Below, piece after piece: positions 10,180 through 18,393 of a DNA stretch of 64,000 bases; the first letter of the stretch is position 1, and each line of letters begins with the position of its first letter. The notes beneath the pieces are model-generated. The model saw nothing but the letters and a program-made list of their open reading frames with translations, did no database searches and was not told the DNA's origin. The stretch covers positions 3,272,001-3,336,000 of the forward strand of contig NZ_CP160035.1 in NCBI RefSeq assembly GCF_040703125.1, given 5' to 3'. A program made the translations under genes and the position numbers. This DNA is from Flavobacterium ovatum (lineage in GTDB: Bacteria; Bacteroidota; Bacteroidia; Flavobacteriales; Flavobacteriaceae).

Positions 10180-10210
10180 TTTGTTCAATAGCTAGATTAT
10201 GATATATTTG
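10180..10210 (+). promoter_or_regulatory. Bacteroidota promoter of fahA
   Basis: TTTG (10180-10183), a 19-base spacer and TATATTTG (10203-10210) form a textbook Bacteroidota sigma-A promoter. It interleaves with the divergent glyA promoter, and the fahA ATG follows 30 bases after the -7 box. Confidence 0.75.
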
Positions 10211-10240
10211 ATATAATAATTTTCAATAAAAAAACTCCCT

Positions 10241-11524
10241 ATGCCAATTACCGCTAACGATACTAAAAGAAAATCTTGGTTGTCAGTCCCTGAAAACAGT
10301 GATTTTCCTATTCAAAACATTCCGTTTGGCGTTTTTTTAACAAGAGAAAACGTGGTCACTGTAGGAACCCGAATAGGTGATTTTGCTATTGATTTAGGTG
10401 CTTTGCAGCAAATGAATTATTTCTCAGGAATTGAATTGACTGATGATATGTTCATGCAAGACACTTTAAATGATTTTATATCTGATGGAAAAAAAACATG
10501 GAGGCTAGTTCGAAACAGAATTGCTGATATTTTTGACGAAAAAAACCCAACACTAAGAGACAACGAAAAGCACCGAGATATCGTTATTTTTAACATTGCA
10601 GAAGTCGAAATGCAATTACCTGTATTAATCGGTGATTATACCGATTTTTGTTCAAGTAAAGAACATGCTACCAACGTAGGTAAGATGCTTCGTGATCCCG
10701 AAAACGCACTGTTTCCTAATTGGTTGCATATTCCAATCGGATATCATGGAAGAAGTTCCTCGATAATCCCAACTGATATTCCTATACACAGGCCAATTGG
10801 TCAAACACTTCCTGCAGGAGAGTCTACACCGGTTTTAGGACCATCACGTTCAGTCGATTTTGAACTAGAAACCGCCTTCATCACTACTGATGCTAATATT
10901 ATGGGAGAAATGATTCCCATAAGTGAGGCTGAAGATTATATTTTCGGAATGGTATTGATGAATGATTGGAGCGCAAGAGATATCCAAAAATGGGAATACT
11001 TACCTTTAGGTCCCTTTTTATCAAAAAATTTCGCTACTTCTATTTCGCCATGGATTGTAACATTAGATGCCCTAGAGCCATTTAAAGTCCCTGGCCCAAA
11101 ACAAGTACCTAGCCCTTTACCTTATTTACAACAAAAAGGAAAGCACTCATTTGACATTCAACTTGAAGTTGCCATCCAACCAGAAGGCTCAACACCAACT
11201 GTGGTTAGTAAATCAAACTTTAAACACATGTACTGGACTATGAACCAACAGCTAACACATCACACATCTAATGGCTGTAGAGTAAATTCAGGTGACATGA
11301 TGGGTTCTGGAACTATTTCTGGCCCTACACAAGATAGTTATGGCTCTATGTTAGAACTTACTTGGGGAGGTAAAAACCCAATACAATTAAATGATGGGAC
11401 AGAACGTAAATTTATTAATGATAACGATACTGTTATCATGAATGGATTCTGCAAAAACAGTCAAGTTCAAATAGGTTTTGGAGAGGTTAAAACTAAATTA
11501 CTTCCTCCATTTGTAAGAAAATAA
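10241..11524 (+). CDS. fahA: Fumarylacetoacetase
   Basis: A 427-residue fumarylacetoacetase, the last step of tyrosine and phenylalanine catabolism, splitting fumarylacetoacetate to fumarate and acetoacetate. The metal and active-site regions are visible: DYTDFCSSKEHATNVG (about 127-142), PIGYHGRSSSI (about 166-176), FELETAF (about 206-212) and MVLMNDWSARDIQKWEYLPLG (about 236-256). Length and two-domain layout match eukaryotic and bacterial FAH. Other homogentisate-pathway genes are not in the window. It has its own promoter and terminator. Confidence 0.93.
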   Translation: MPITANDTKRKSWLSVPENSDFPIQNIPFGVFLTRENVVTVGTRIGDFAIDLGALQQMNYFSGIELTDDMFMQDTLNDFISDGKKTWRLVRNRIADIFDEKNPTLRDNEKHRDIVIFNIAEVEMQLPVLIGDYTDFCSSKEHATNVGKMLRDPENALFPNWLHIPIGYHGRSSSIIPTDIPIHRPIGQTLPAGESTPVLGPSRSVDFELETAFITTDANIMGEMIPISEAEDYIFGMVLMNDWSARDIQKWEYLPLGPFLSKNFATSISPWIVTLDALEPFKVPGPKQVPSPLPYLQQKGKHSFDIQLEVAIQPEGSTPTVVSKSNFKHMYWTMNQQLTHHTSNGCRVNSGDMMGSGTISGPTQDSYGSMLELTWGGKNPIQLNDGTERKFINDNDTVIMNGFCKNSQVQIGFGEVKTKLLPPFVRK

Positions 11525-11565
11525 AAAAAGGGATAATTAAACTTTATCACTTTTTTATACTGAAC

Positions 11566-11603
11566 AAAAAAGCATAATGAATTAGGTTTCATTATGCTTT
11601 TTT
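11566..11603. terminator. Terminator after fahA
   Basis: A perfect 16-base stem (11566-11581 with 11588-11603), core GCATAATGAA, loop of 6 bases, with A- and T-tracts at the two ends. It probably serves fahA and possibly the convergent ygiD. Confidence 0.9.
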
Positions 11604-11716
11604 AATTTATACTATTGATTTTTTGTTTTTTAGACTAACTAATATTTATGCCTGATTTTTTACTATACAGACTCTAAGACTCAATGGTTGTTTTGACTAT
11701 TAAAATTTTGAATAAT

Positions 11717-12547
11717 CTACACAATCCTAACCGAAGTCATACTCGCTGCGCCTCCCACTAATTTATCATTAAACAAAATCAATTCTTCTTTCTTTTCTTT
11801 CAACCCCAAAGTATAAATTAGAGGCAAATAATGATCTAGTGTTGGAATTGCCAACTGCAAAGCTTTACCTTGTTTATCGTAATCTATCAAGGCTTGGAAA
11901 TTGTTATCCAATAAAAAATGGTTTATTTTCTCTCTAGCTTCTATTGCCCAATCAAAACCATAATTTTCTTTGTCGAAATTAGCGAAATCAAATAATCGTA
12001 AATTGTGAATGATATTCCCGCTACCAATAATCAAAATACCTTTATGTCGTAAACTGCTCAATTTTTTAGCTAAATCATAATGGTATTGAGCGGGTTTTGA
12101 GTAATCAATACTCAACTGAATCACTGGAACATTAGCATCGGGATATAAATGTTTAATTACACTCCATGCACCGTGATCCAATCCCCATTCTTGATCGAGT
12201 TCGATCTCAGTTGGCAATAACAATTCTTTGGTTTCTATTGCCAAATGTGGATTTCCTTTAGCTGGATATTGTATATCAAATAATTCTTTTGGAAAACCAC
12301 CAAAATCGTGAATCGTTCTAGGCATTTTCATCGCAGTAATCTTTGTTCCTTTAGTAAACCAATGCGCCGAAATGCACAAAATCGCATTCGGCTGTGGCAA
12401 GATTTTAGCAATATTTCTAAAACCTGCCACAAATTGATTTTCCTCAATAGCATTCATTGGACTACCGTGTCCTAAGAATAAAACAGGCATTTTTTCAGTA
12501 CTGGAAAAAGTACTTGAAATGGTATGTAAGCTATCTAAAGTATTCAT
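11717..12547 (-). CDS. ygiD: DODA-type extradiol ring-cleavage dioxygenase (YgiD-like)
   Basis: A 276-residue member of the LigB/4,5-DOPA extradiol dioxygenase family. Conserved features include VLFLGHGSPMNAIEENQF (about residues 23-40, first metal histidine), ISAHWFTKG (about 60-68), WGLDHGAWSVIKHLYPDA (about 122-139) and GSGNIIHNLR (about 176-185). The physiological substrate in bacteria is unclear. A longer reading to 12556 would need TTG; the ATG at 12547 is preferred. It lies 17 bases after the helicase gene, so the two are probably cotranscribed. Confidence 0.88.
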   Translation of the reverse strand: MNTLDSLHTISSTFSSTEKMPVLFLGHGSPMNAIEENQFVAGFRNIAKILPQPNAILCISAHWFTKGTKITAMKMPRTIHDFGGFPKELFDIQYPAKGNPHLAIETKELLLPTEIELDQEWGLDHGAWSVIKHLYPDANVPVIQLSIDYSKPAQYHYDLAKKLSSLRHKGILIIGSGNIIHNLRLFDFANFDKENYGFDWAIEAREKINHFLLDNNFQALIDYDKQGKALQLAIPTLDHYLPLIYTLGLKEKKEELILFNDKLVGGAASMTSVRIV

Positions 12548-12564
12548 TTTTATCAAAATTTAGA

Positions 12565-13989
12565 TCATTCCACAAAACTCTCGTCTTTAAAACCTATCAA
12601 ATATAATTTACTTTTAGCACGCGTCATAGCGGTGTACAGCCATCGGATATAATCTCGATCAATACCGTTGGGTAAATAGGGTTGTTCTATGAATACAGTG
12701 TTCCACTGCCCTCCCTGTGATTTATGACAAGTAATTGCGTACGAGAACTTTACTTGCAATCCATTAAAGTATTCATTTGCTTTTACTTTTTGGAATTTCT
12801 TGTACTTAGTAGTTTCACTTTCATAATCTTTCATCACTTCTTCGTACAGTCTATTAGAATCTTCGTAAGACAATGATGGTGATTCACTTTTGATAGTGTC
12901 TAATAATAATACGGTTTCAAATGGTTTTTGGTTGGGGTAATCAACCATTCTGATTTTTACTTTGGCAAACTTAAATCCATACAATTCGATGATGGTAAAA
13001 ATCTCCAAAACCTCGATAATATCTCCATTGGCAATAAAACCTGCTTCGTCTGAATCTTTTAACCAAAAATAATTATTCTTCACCACCATTAGAAAATCAC
13101 CTGTGGAGAGTTCGTTTTCTTTATCTAAGATTTTAGTTCTAATTTGCTCGTTGTATTGATTCGCTCTTTTGTTGGAACGAACAATAAAGGCAGTGTCTTC
13201 AATACTGTAATTGCTGTAAGCCGAATTGATAGCATCCTGAATATCATAGCCATCCACCAATCGAACAATATCTTTGAATTTTTTTACATCAAATTGAAAA
13301 TCGGTAATAAATGAATCTTTAAGCAAGGCACGTAATTCTGTGGCATTATACAAAATTCCTGAATCCTCCTCTTGACGCATAACTTCATCAAGTTCGATAT
13401 GATCTATTTCTTTATTGTAATGCAAACTAAGGGTATCGATATCTAAAGCAGGACTGACATCTAAGTTTACTGGTGGCAACTGAGCGGTATCTCCCAATAG
13501 GATCATTTTACAATTGGTTCCCGAATAAACATAGGAAATCAAATCGTCCAGCAATGAACTACTTTCGTATAATTTAGAATCCGAGTTGGTATCCGAAATC
13601 ATCGAAGCTTCATCGACTATAAAAATGGTATTCTTGTGTTTGTTGGGTTGTAAAATAAAAGAAACGCCCCCACCTGAAGACTTTTTGGGAAAATATATTT
13701 TCTTATGAATCGTAAATGCTGGCTTTTCTGAATAGTTCGCAATTACTTTTGCCGCACGACCTGTAGGCGCTAGCAAAACGTATTTTTTATTGATTTCAAC
13801 CAAATTATTGACAATAGTCGAAATAACAGTTGTCTTCCCTGTTCCTGCATATCCTTTGAGTACAAAAATCGTATCATCATAAGTATCTGTTAAGAAAATA
13901 GCAATTTTTTGAAAAAATATATCCTGTTGGTATGTTGGCGTAAAAGGGAATTTCTTTCGTAAAAGACTATAAAATAATGAGGAGTTCAT
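12565..13989 (-). CDS. RecD-like ATP-dependent DNA helicase (SF1)
   Basis: A 474-residue superfamily 1 helicase lacking the RecD N-terminal domains. Walker A is GYAGTGKTT (about residues 46-54) and Walker B is FIVDEASMI (about 123-131). GDTAQLPP follows at about 170, and the C-terminal UvrD-like box has ITCHKSQGGQW and YTAMTRAKSKLYLIG. Short helicases of this type are common and constitutive in flavobacteria and probably act in 5'-3' DNA unwinding. There are no RecB/RecC genes nearby. It is first in a two-gene unit with ygiD. Confidence 0.88.
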   Translation of the reverse strand: MNSSLFYSLLRKKFPFTPTYQQDIFFQKIAIFLTDTYDDTIFVLKGYAGTGKTTVISTIVNNLVEINKKYVLLAPTGRAAKVIANYSEKPAFTIHKKIYFPKKSSGGGVSFILQPNKHKNTIFIVDEASMISDTNSDSKLYESSSLLDDLISYVYSGTNCKMILLGDTAQLPPVNLDVSPALDIDTLSLHYNKEIDHIELDEVMRQEEDSGILYNATELRALLKDSFITDFQFDVKKFKDIVRLVDGYDIQDAINSAYSNYSIEDTAFIVRSNKRANQYNEQIRTKILDKENELSTGDFLMVVKNNYFWLKDSDEAGFIANGDIIEVLEIFTIIELYGFKFAKVKIRMVDYPNQKPFETVLLLDTIKSESPSLSYEDSNRLYEEVMKDYESETTKYKKFQKVKANEYFNGLQVKFSYAITCHKSQGGQWNTVFIEQPYLPNGIDRDYIRWLYTAMTRAKSKLYLIGFKDESFVE

Positions 13990-14018
13990 CTTGAAAAAAG
14001 GGATTGTAAAGTGAATTT

Positions 14019-14026
14019 CAAAGATA
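14019..14026 (-). promoter_or_regulatory. -7 box of the helicase-ygiD unit
   Basis: TATCTTTG on the minus strand matches TAnnTTTG and lies 30 bases upstream of the helicase ATG. No clear -33 element was found at the expected distance. Confidence 0.45.
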
Positions 14027-14077
14027 GGTTTTATTGATGGTTTAATATAAAAAGTGAGCTCTCAAAGTGATAAAAAA

Positions 14078-14674
14078 TCAAACTTGGATAAATTCGCCAC
14101 AATCCATTCGGATGTCTTCACTTTTTAATTCTTGATTTAATAAACCACAAAAGGGAACATTCTCCTCCTTTGAAAAAAACTTGCAATTGTAACACGTTCT
14201 TTGAATGGTAATTATCTTCATTTTATTTAATTGAAGAATCATATCCGAAATATTCCTCCACAGAATAATTTTATCATCGGCATCCGATTTAGAAATAATA
14301 TCAAACAAAGGATCAGCAAAATTCTCAGTTTCTAAAACAATATCCTTACCCAATTCAGTCAACTCAATGGTGTAGCTTCTAGCATCAACTTTATCAATAA
14401 TTTTTTTGATATATTTCTTTTGTTCTAAAGTTTTGATAGTATCACTAATCGTTGGTTTCGAAACATTAAATTCATGTGCCAAATAACTGACCGTAGATTG
14501 ATTTTGAGTATGATACTTAATAAAAATCAGTAATTGTATTTGAATGGGAGAAAGTTGGTGTAGTTTCGACTTTTCCCAAAGCAATATTTTAAAAACTTGA
14601 GAAATACGCTCCAGTCCTGCTACAATTTTTTTGTCAAGATTAGCATTTTGCTCGTTAAGATTGAATACTGACAT
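14078..14674 (-). CDS. MarR-family regulator with C-terminal cysteine cluster
   Basis: A 198-residue winged-helix regulator. The MarR core spans about residues 18-152, with the recognition-helix region FNVSKPTISDTIKTLEQKKYI at 69-89 and the wing DKVDARSYTIELTELG at 94-109. Beyond the usual ~150-residue MarR length is an extension with four cysteines (C161, C164, C176, C192; CxxC then two singles) that could bind zinc or sense thiol redox state. It is followed upstream by a CPVC thioredoxin-like gene on the same strand. A perfect TTAGTTA-TCC-TAACTAA repeat abuts that gene's promoter, a plausible operator. Confidence 0.82.
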   Translation of the reverse strand: MSVFNLNEQNANLDKKIVAGLERISQVFKILLWEKSKLHQLSPIQIQLLIFIKYHTQNQSTVSYLAHEFNVSKPTISDTIKTLEQKKYIKKIIDKVDARSYTIELTELGKDIVLETENFADPLFDIISKSDADDKIILWRNISDMILQLNKMKIITIQRTCYNCKFFSKEENVPFCGLLNQELKSEDIRMDCGEFIQV

Positions 14675-14787
14675 CTTTTTAGTTTTTAAAACTCTATAAT
14701 TATTGTAAAAGTAAACGTTTTTTTAATAACGCTTAAAATGAAAAAAGAACTTGAACCCGTTTACTATTTCTTATTGATTACAAAAAA

Positions 14788-14821
14788 ATAATCCCTGCGG
14801 ATTTGATTCAACAGGGATTAT
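14788..14821 (-). terminator. Terminator of the thioredoxin-like gene
   Basis: A perfect 10-base stem (14788-14797 with 14812-14821), loop 14 bases. On the minus strand it is followed by a run of seven T (14781-14787 region). It lies 5 bases after the thioredoxin-like stop and separates that gene from the MarR gene. Confidence 0.82.
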
Positions 14822-14826
14822 AAAGG

Positions 14827-15060
14827 TTAACCTTTTAAATCTTGAATTGAAGCACCAAAATTTAAATGTAATACATTCCCTTTTGGAGTTACCAAAGCTG
14901 GAACTGATTTTACCCCTGCTTTTTCTGCTTCATTGATTTTCGATTTGTCCTCTCCCAAATGAATGATTTGGACGTTATTTTGACCTATTAAATCTATAAC
15001 GTCTTGTTCTGCGCTTACACAAACAGGGCAACCTGCGTGATAAAATACTGATTTACTCAT
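14827..15060 (-). CDS. Small thioredoxin-family protein with CPVC motif
   Basis: A 77-residue thioredoxin/glutaredoxin-fold protein. The redox motif CPVC is at residues 11-14 after the first strand (SVFYHAG). The cis-proline loop is KSVPALV at about 51-57, and it ends in a short helix. It has no signal peptide, so it is cytoplasmic. It is too small for classical thioredoxin and resembles stand-alone glutaredoxin-like reductases. The promoter region carries a perfect inverted repeat, and the neighbouring MarR regulator has redox-type cysteines, suggesting thiol-stress control (inference). Confidence 0.8.
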   Translation of the reverse strand: MSKSVFYHAGCPVCVSAEQDVIDLIGQNNVQIIHLGEDKSKINEAEKAGVKSVPALVTPKGNVLHLNFGASIQDLKG

Positions 15061-15112
15061 GACTTTAAAATTTTAAATTAGACATTAACTTTGTAATCAT
15101 AATTATATATAA

Positions 15113-15138
15113 CAAATATAGTTAGTTATCCTAACTAA
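15113..15138 (-). promoter_or_regulatory. Promoter with abutting inverted-repeat operator
   Basis: TATATTTG on the minus strand (15113-15120) is the -7 box of the thioredoxin-like gene. Immediately upstream, 15122-15128 and 15132-15138 form a perfect 7-3-7 inverted repeat (TTAGTTA/TAACTAA), placed between -7 and the -33 zone. That is where a MarR dimer would block polymerase. A further TTAGTTAA half-site occurs near 15200. Confidence 0.65.
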
Positions 15139-15567
15139 TTAAAACATTTTAACAATTAATTATTTAACCTCAAAAAGACGAAGAGTTAACTTTTAAAATA
15201 GTTAGTTAATTCAGGATATCATTTACTTCAAAAAAGTAATATGAAATTTCCTTAACTTAATGACATTGAGTTCGAGCATAGGTCTAGTACCGCTATACTA
15301 AAATTCTTTAACTAAACCACTCCTACGGACTTAAAGTCCATAGATTTAGTTAGCAACCTTAAAGTCTGCAAGGATGAATTACAAAAAAAATAAATTAGCC
15401 ACTGATTAAATTGATTTCCACAGATTAAATCCTTCTAATCCACATAATCTGTGGCAAAAAGTTTTTAGAAGCTAAAGCGAAATGCACTAAAGTACATAGT
15501 TTTAACTATAATTTGAGACCAATAAAAAACATCTTGATTACCATAACTATGACAAAATGAAAATTCC
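15139..15567. other. Gene-free spacer with nested hairpins
   Basis: No coding potential was seen. The stretch holds a nested palindrome: an outer 8-base stem 15309-15316 / 15345-15352 (TAACTAAA) around an inner perfect GGACTT-A-AAGTCC at 15327-15339. A second inverted repeat, CCACAGATTA at 15418-15427, pairs with 15445-15454. These look like flavobacterial dispersed repeats. The promoter of the downstream lipoprotein begins at its right end. Confidence 0.6.
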
Positions 15568-15599
15568 TTTTGAATTAGCATTTTGGTTCCGTAAATTTG
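15568..15599 (+). promoter_or_regulatory. Bacteroidota promoter of the putative lipoprotein
   Basis: TTTG (15568-15571), a 20-base spacer and TAAATTTG (15592-15599) form a complete Bacteroidota promoter. It lies downstream of an in-frame ATG at 15557, which rules that codon out and supports the start at 15665. Confidence 0.65.
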
Positions 15600-15664
15600 C
15601 TAGAAACACAATCAATCTAGGATTTTGCCGTTACAAAAGACAACCTAAGATTAAAATTTTTAGA

Positions 15665-16189
15665 ATGAAAAGATTAGCCATAGTACTCTGTTTAACTTTA
15701 TTTATTGCCTGTAAATCCAAAAAAGTAATAACCACTCAAATTCCTATTGAAACAACTCCAGGAATTGAAGAAGTTATTGAAGAAACAAAAGAGGAAGAAA
15801 AAGACAAAGTGGATTTTGTAAAACTGAAACTCACAGCCGTTAGTACTGCACAAAAGAAAAAGGCGTATGAATTGGGGAAACGAATTTTGATGACTTGTAA
15901 TACTTCTAAGTTCAAACCTTTTACTACTACCGAAGCTACAGCTTCAGTTATCAACAATATTACTATTGAAAAACTATCTGCAATATGCAATCGTTATCGT
16001 CAATATTATGGAACTTTTGATGATATTGAACTTGTGGAGACTTTTCAAAATCCTAAAAACAGAACTACAATTTATAGATTCAAAGCACTCTATTCTAAAA
16101 AAGTAGCCAATAAAGAACTTCGTGTGACCATGAATGCCGATAATAAAGTTTCAGCGATACAAACTATGGATTGGGTTAATACATTTTAA
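15665..16189 (+). CDS. Hypothetical lipoprotein
   Basis: A 174-residue predicted lipoprotein. The signal sequence MKRLAIVLCLTLFIAC ends in a lipobox with the lipidated cysteine at residue 16. A glutamate-rich linker (about 34-53) follows, then a compact domain of about 120 residues that I do not recognise (two cysteines near positions 79 and 105, a C-terminal run of beta strands). The longer frame back to 15557 lacks a signal and overlaps the promoter, so the internal ATG is chosen. It is monocistronic. Confidence 0.7.
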   Translation: MKRLAIVLCLTLFIACKSKKVITTQIPIETTPGIEEVIEETKEEEKDKVDFVKLKLTAVSTAQKKKAYELGKRILMTCNTSKFKPFTTTEATASVINNITIEKLSAICNRYRQYYGTFDDIELVETFQNPKNRTTIYRFKALYSKKVANKELRVTMNADNKVSAIQTMDWVNTF

Positions 16190-16430
16190 AAAGTAAAACT
16201 GATTTAAATTCACTACTTCCCTGACCATCTTTCGTTTAGCATTAAGTGAAAATATTTTTGATTGCAGATTAGTATTGGGTTGAAATATTTTAAAGCTGTT
16301 ATGGAAGAACAGGCTTTTTTTAAAAATGTGTCCACACGATAAAATCCATTATCTAAAATATAAAACACAGCCTCTTTTCGAACCAAATTACTAAAAAAAC
16401 AACGCCTTTTTTTTTTAAAGAATAGAAACT
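16190..16430. other. Spacer upstream of a gene remnant
   Basis: No gene is supported between the lipoprotein stop and the remnant ATG at 16431. There are AT-rich runs and a long T-tract around 16406-16416, but no clear hairpin terminator or -7 box. Confidence 0.5.
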
Positions 16431-16481
16431 ATGATAACAAATTTAGAAAACGAAGATTGCAATCAAATACTCAATAATAAT
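16431..16481 (+). pseudogene. 5' remnant of a gene cut by IS982
   Basis: Seventeen codons (MITNLENEDCNQILNNN) run directly into the left end of the IS982 element, where the inverted repeat supplies a TAA. The peptide resembles the start of flavobacterial pyridoxamine-5'-phosphate-oxidase-fold proteins, which typically begin MITNL and continue NNYIGHL. Past the right end of the element only about a dozen codons remain open, to a TAA near 17550. The middle of the gene is therefore gone rather than merely split. The assignment is from memory and tentative. Confidence 0.4.
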
Positions 16482-17516
16482 TAATGCGAATCAAGGGTTA
16501 AAAAATTAAATTTATAAAAGCGGAGGCTATTTTTCCAAAAATATGGATTAGCAATCCCTTACTTGACCTAACTTTACTTGCTTTTTGAATATCCGTCTTT
16601 TGAATTAACCAATTAAATAGCGATTCTATAGGTTATCTAATCCTTGATACCGCTACTGAAAACAAATCATCAGCAGCTTTGTCTCTATTTTTATTTTCTA
16701 GACATTTACCTTTAACTCCTTTTATAGGAGTCATCATTATTGAGTTTTTTTCATTTTCTAAATCTGAAAAAAAGTCTTGATTGATGTAAATTTTGTCTCC
16801 AAAAAAACATCTATTTGTTTTATTAGACCAAGCTTCTTTAAATACTGTTAAGTCATTTACCGTAGCTGGTGTTATTTGAATTTCTTCTGGAAAAGGAATC
16901 GTTTTATCGCGTCTAAAGGCTAATGCGTGAAGCTTTACTCCAAAATAATACAAACTTTTAGTAGAACAATATCCTTTATCTGTAAGGTCTTTAGCGACTT
17001 TAGCAAATCGTTTTCCAGAACAAGTAATTATCGGCATAGAATCGAGCAAACTTTGATTTACGTGACAATCTTGAGGCATAAAATTTTCAAAAAGTGAACT
17101 TGTAAGATTTCTAAATGCTTCAGATAATTGATTTAGTCTATTTGAAAATCCTGAATAAGAACCTAAATTTGGAAACCAAGAACGCAAATAATCAGATGCA
17201 AATTTATGTATTAGCTTTATCGTGAATCGTTGTTCTTCTTCAATGATAAATAAATAGATGCTCATAATTTCTTGGTCTGTTAAATTCTGTTTAGTGTTGT
17301 TACTAAATCTTTCACAGGTATATTTTAAATCTTTTTCAAATTTTTCACAAATCGTTGAATAGATTTTTACTGATTTTAGTGTTTTAGTCTGAATAATCAT
17401 ATGTTTAAATGTGCGTCGAATACACTTTAAATATACTGATTTCCAAGCTATCAACCTAGTTTATTGAAAGGTATTTCTTTCTTTTTTATCGTCTTCTCAA
17501 CCCTTGATTCGCATTA
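16482..17516 (-). mobile_element. IS982-family insertion sequence (inactivated)
   Basis: A 1,035-bp element bounded by perfect 18-bp terminal inverted repeats (16482-16499 and 17499-17516; TAATGCGAATCAAGGGTT). It contains one transposase gene on the minus strand, broken by a stop codon. A 3-bp ATT on each side could be the target duplication if the ends are read as 17 bp. The flanking host gene appears deleted, though, so a true duplication is not certain. Length and gene content fit IS982. Confidence 0.85.
16498..17454 (-). pseudogene. IS982-family transposase, nonsense mutation
   Basis: The DDE transposase reads as 273 residues down to a TAA at 16633-16635 immediately after SVAVSRIR. The same frame continues for another 44 codons (PIESLFNWLIQKTDIQKASK and on) to a natural TAA at 16498-16500. 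In relatives the interrupted position is typically glutamine, so CAA to TAA is the likely lesion. The C-terminal part contains the last catalytic acidic residue, so the protein should be inactive. Conserved LLDSMPI and GDKIYINQDFF catalytic-region motifs are still present upstream. Confidence 0.82.
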
Positions 17517-17557
17517 TTCAGGAAATTATAGGAAAAGAGCGGAAATTTTAAACAATA

Positions 17558-17598
17558 AAAAAATGACTTGGATTTATTACTAACCCAAGTCATTTTTT
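17558..17598. terminator. Bidirectional terminator
   Basis: A perfect 14-base stem (17558-17571 with 17585-17598), core TGACTTGG, flanked by A- and T-runs. It lies just after the 3' remnant right of the IS982 element and before the convergent SIMPL gene. It was probably the terminator of the disrupted gene. Confidence 0.88.
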
Positions 17599-17646
17599 AC
17601 TACTTACACCGTTTTTGGTACACTATAATAATATATAGGAACCTTA

Positions 17647-18339
17647 TTAATCCAATAGAAAACTCACATTCACATTGGCTGTAATTTCGATTTCTCCAGC
17701 TGCCAAAGTTTCTCTTGGAGTAGATGCATCTTCACTAATTACCATAGTCTTCATACGAGCATAAACAGGTTGCGGACTATATCCTTGTGAATTATCTGTA
17801 ATTGTCAACGCACGACCTATTTTCTGTCCCACTACAGATACATAATCCTCGGCCTTACTCTTTGCTTCTTTTATCGCTAATTTTCTCGCCTCCGATTCGT
17901 ATTGTGCCATTTTTGAAGATTGAAAACTCACATTGTCAATTCTGTTAATTCCATTTTCAACCAAACCTTCCATTAATTCATCATATTTCGATAAATCCTT
18001 CAACGTTATTTCGATTGTTTGTGTAGCATTGTAATTGTGTTTCTTTTTTTCATAATCGTATTGCGGATTCAAAGCCACACGTTGTGTTTTGTAATCAGCA
18101 GGATTCAAATTCATTTTTTTTATTAATTTCAAAACAGACTCTACTTGTTGGTCGTTTTGTTTCTTTACTTCTTTAGCCATGGTACCTTTAGTTTCGACTG
18201 TAGCTGTAATTAAAGCTTGATCGGGAACCACTTTTACTTTTCCTTCTCCAGACACATTAATTTGTGGAATTAGTTTTATTTCCTGAGCATAGGACATCGT
18301 CATAACAAACACTGTAAGAACTAAAATTATCTTTTTCAT
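17647..18339 (-). CDS. SIMPL-domain periplasmic protein
   Basis: A 230-residue secreted protein. The Sec signal (MKKIILVLTVFVMTMSYAQ) precedes a SIMPL/DUF541 domain: INVSGEGKVKVVPDQALITATVETKG at about 28-53, LNPQYDYEKKKHNYNATQTIEI at about 107-128, and LAAGEIEITANVNVSFLL at the C-terminus. Members such as E. coli YggE form periplasmic or outer-membrane oligomers and are linked to stress resistance, but the mechanism is not known. It lies 54 bases downstream of the rhomboid gene on the same strand and may be cotranscribed. Confidence 0.85.
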   Translation of the reverse strand: MKKIILVLTVFVMTMSYAQEIKLIPQINVSGEGKVKVVPDQALITATVETKGTMAKEVKKQNDQQVESVLKLIKKMNLNPADYKTQRVALNPQYDYEKKKHNYNATQTIEITLKDLSKYDELMEGLVENGINRIDNVSFQSSKMAQYESEARKLAIKEAKSKAEDYVSVVGQKIGRALTITDNSQGYSPQPVYARMKTMVISEDASTPRETLAAGEIEITANVNVSFLLD

Positions 18340-18393
18340 AATAGTTTTAAATATTAAATTATTTTGAATAATTACTTTTCAAAAGTTATGCCA

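Noticed and set aside
11717..13989. RecD-like helicase and ygiD as part of a defence island
   Set aside because: Both are common housekeeping genes in flavobacteria and the surrounding genes are core metabolism.
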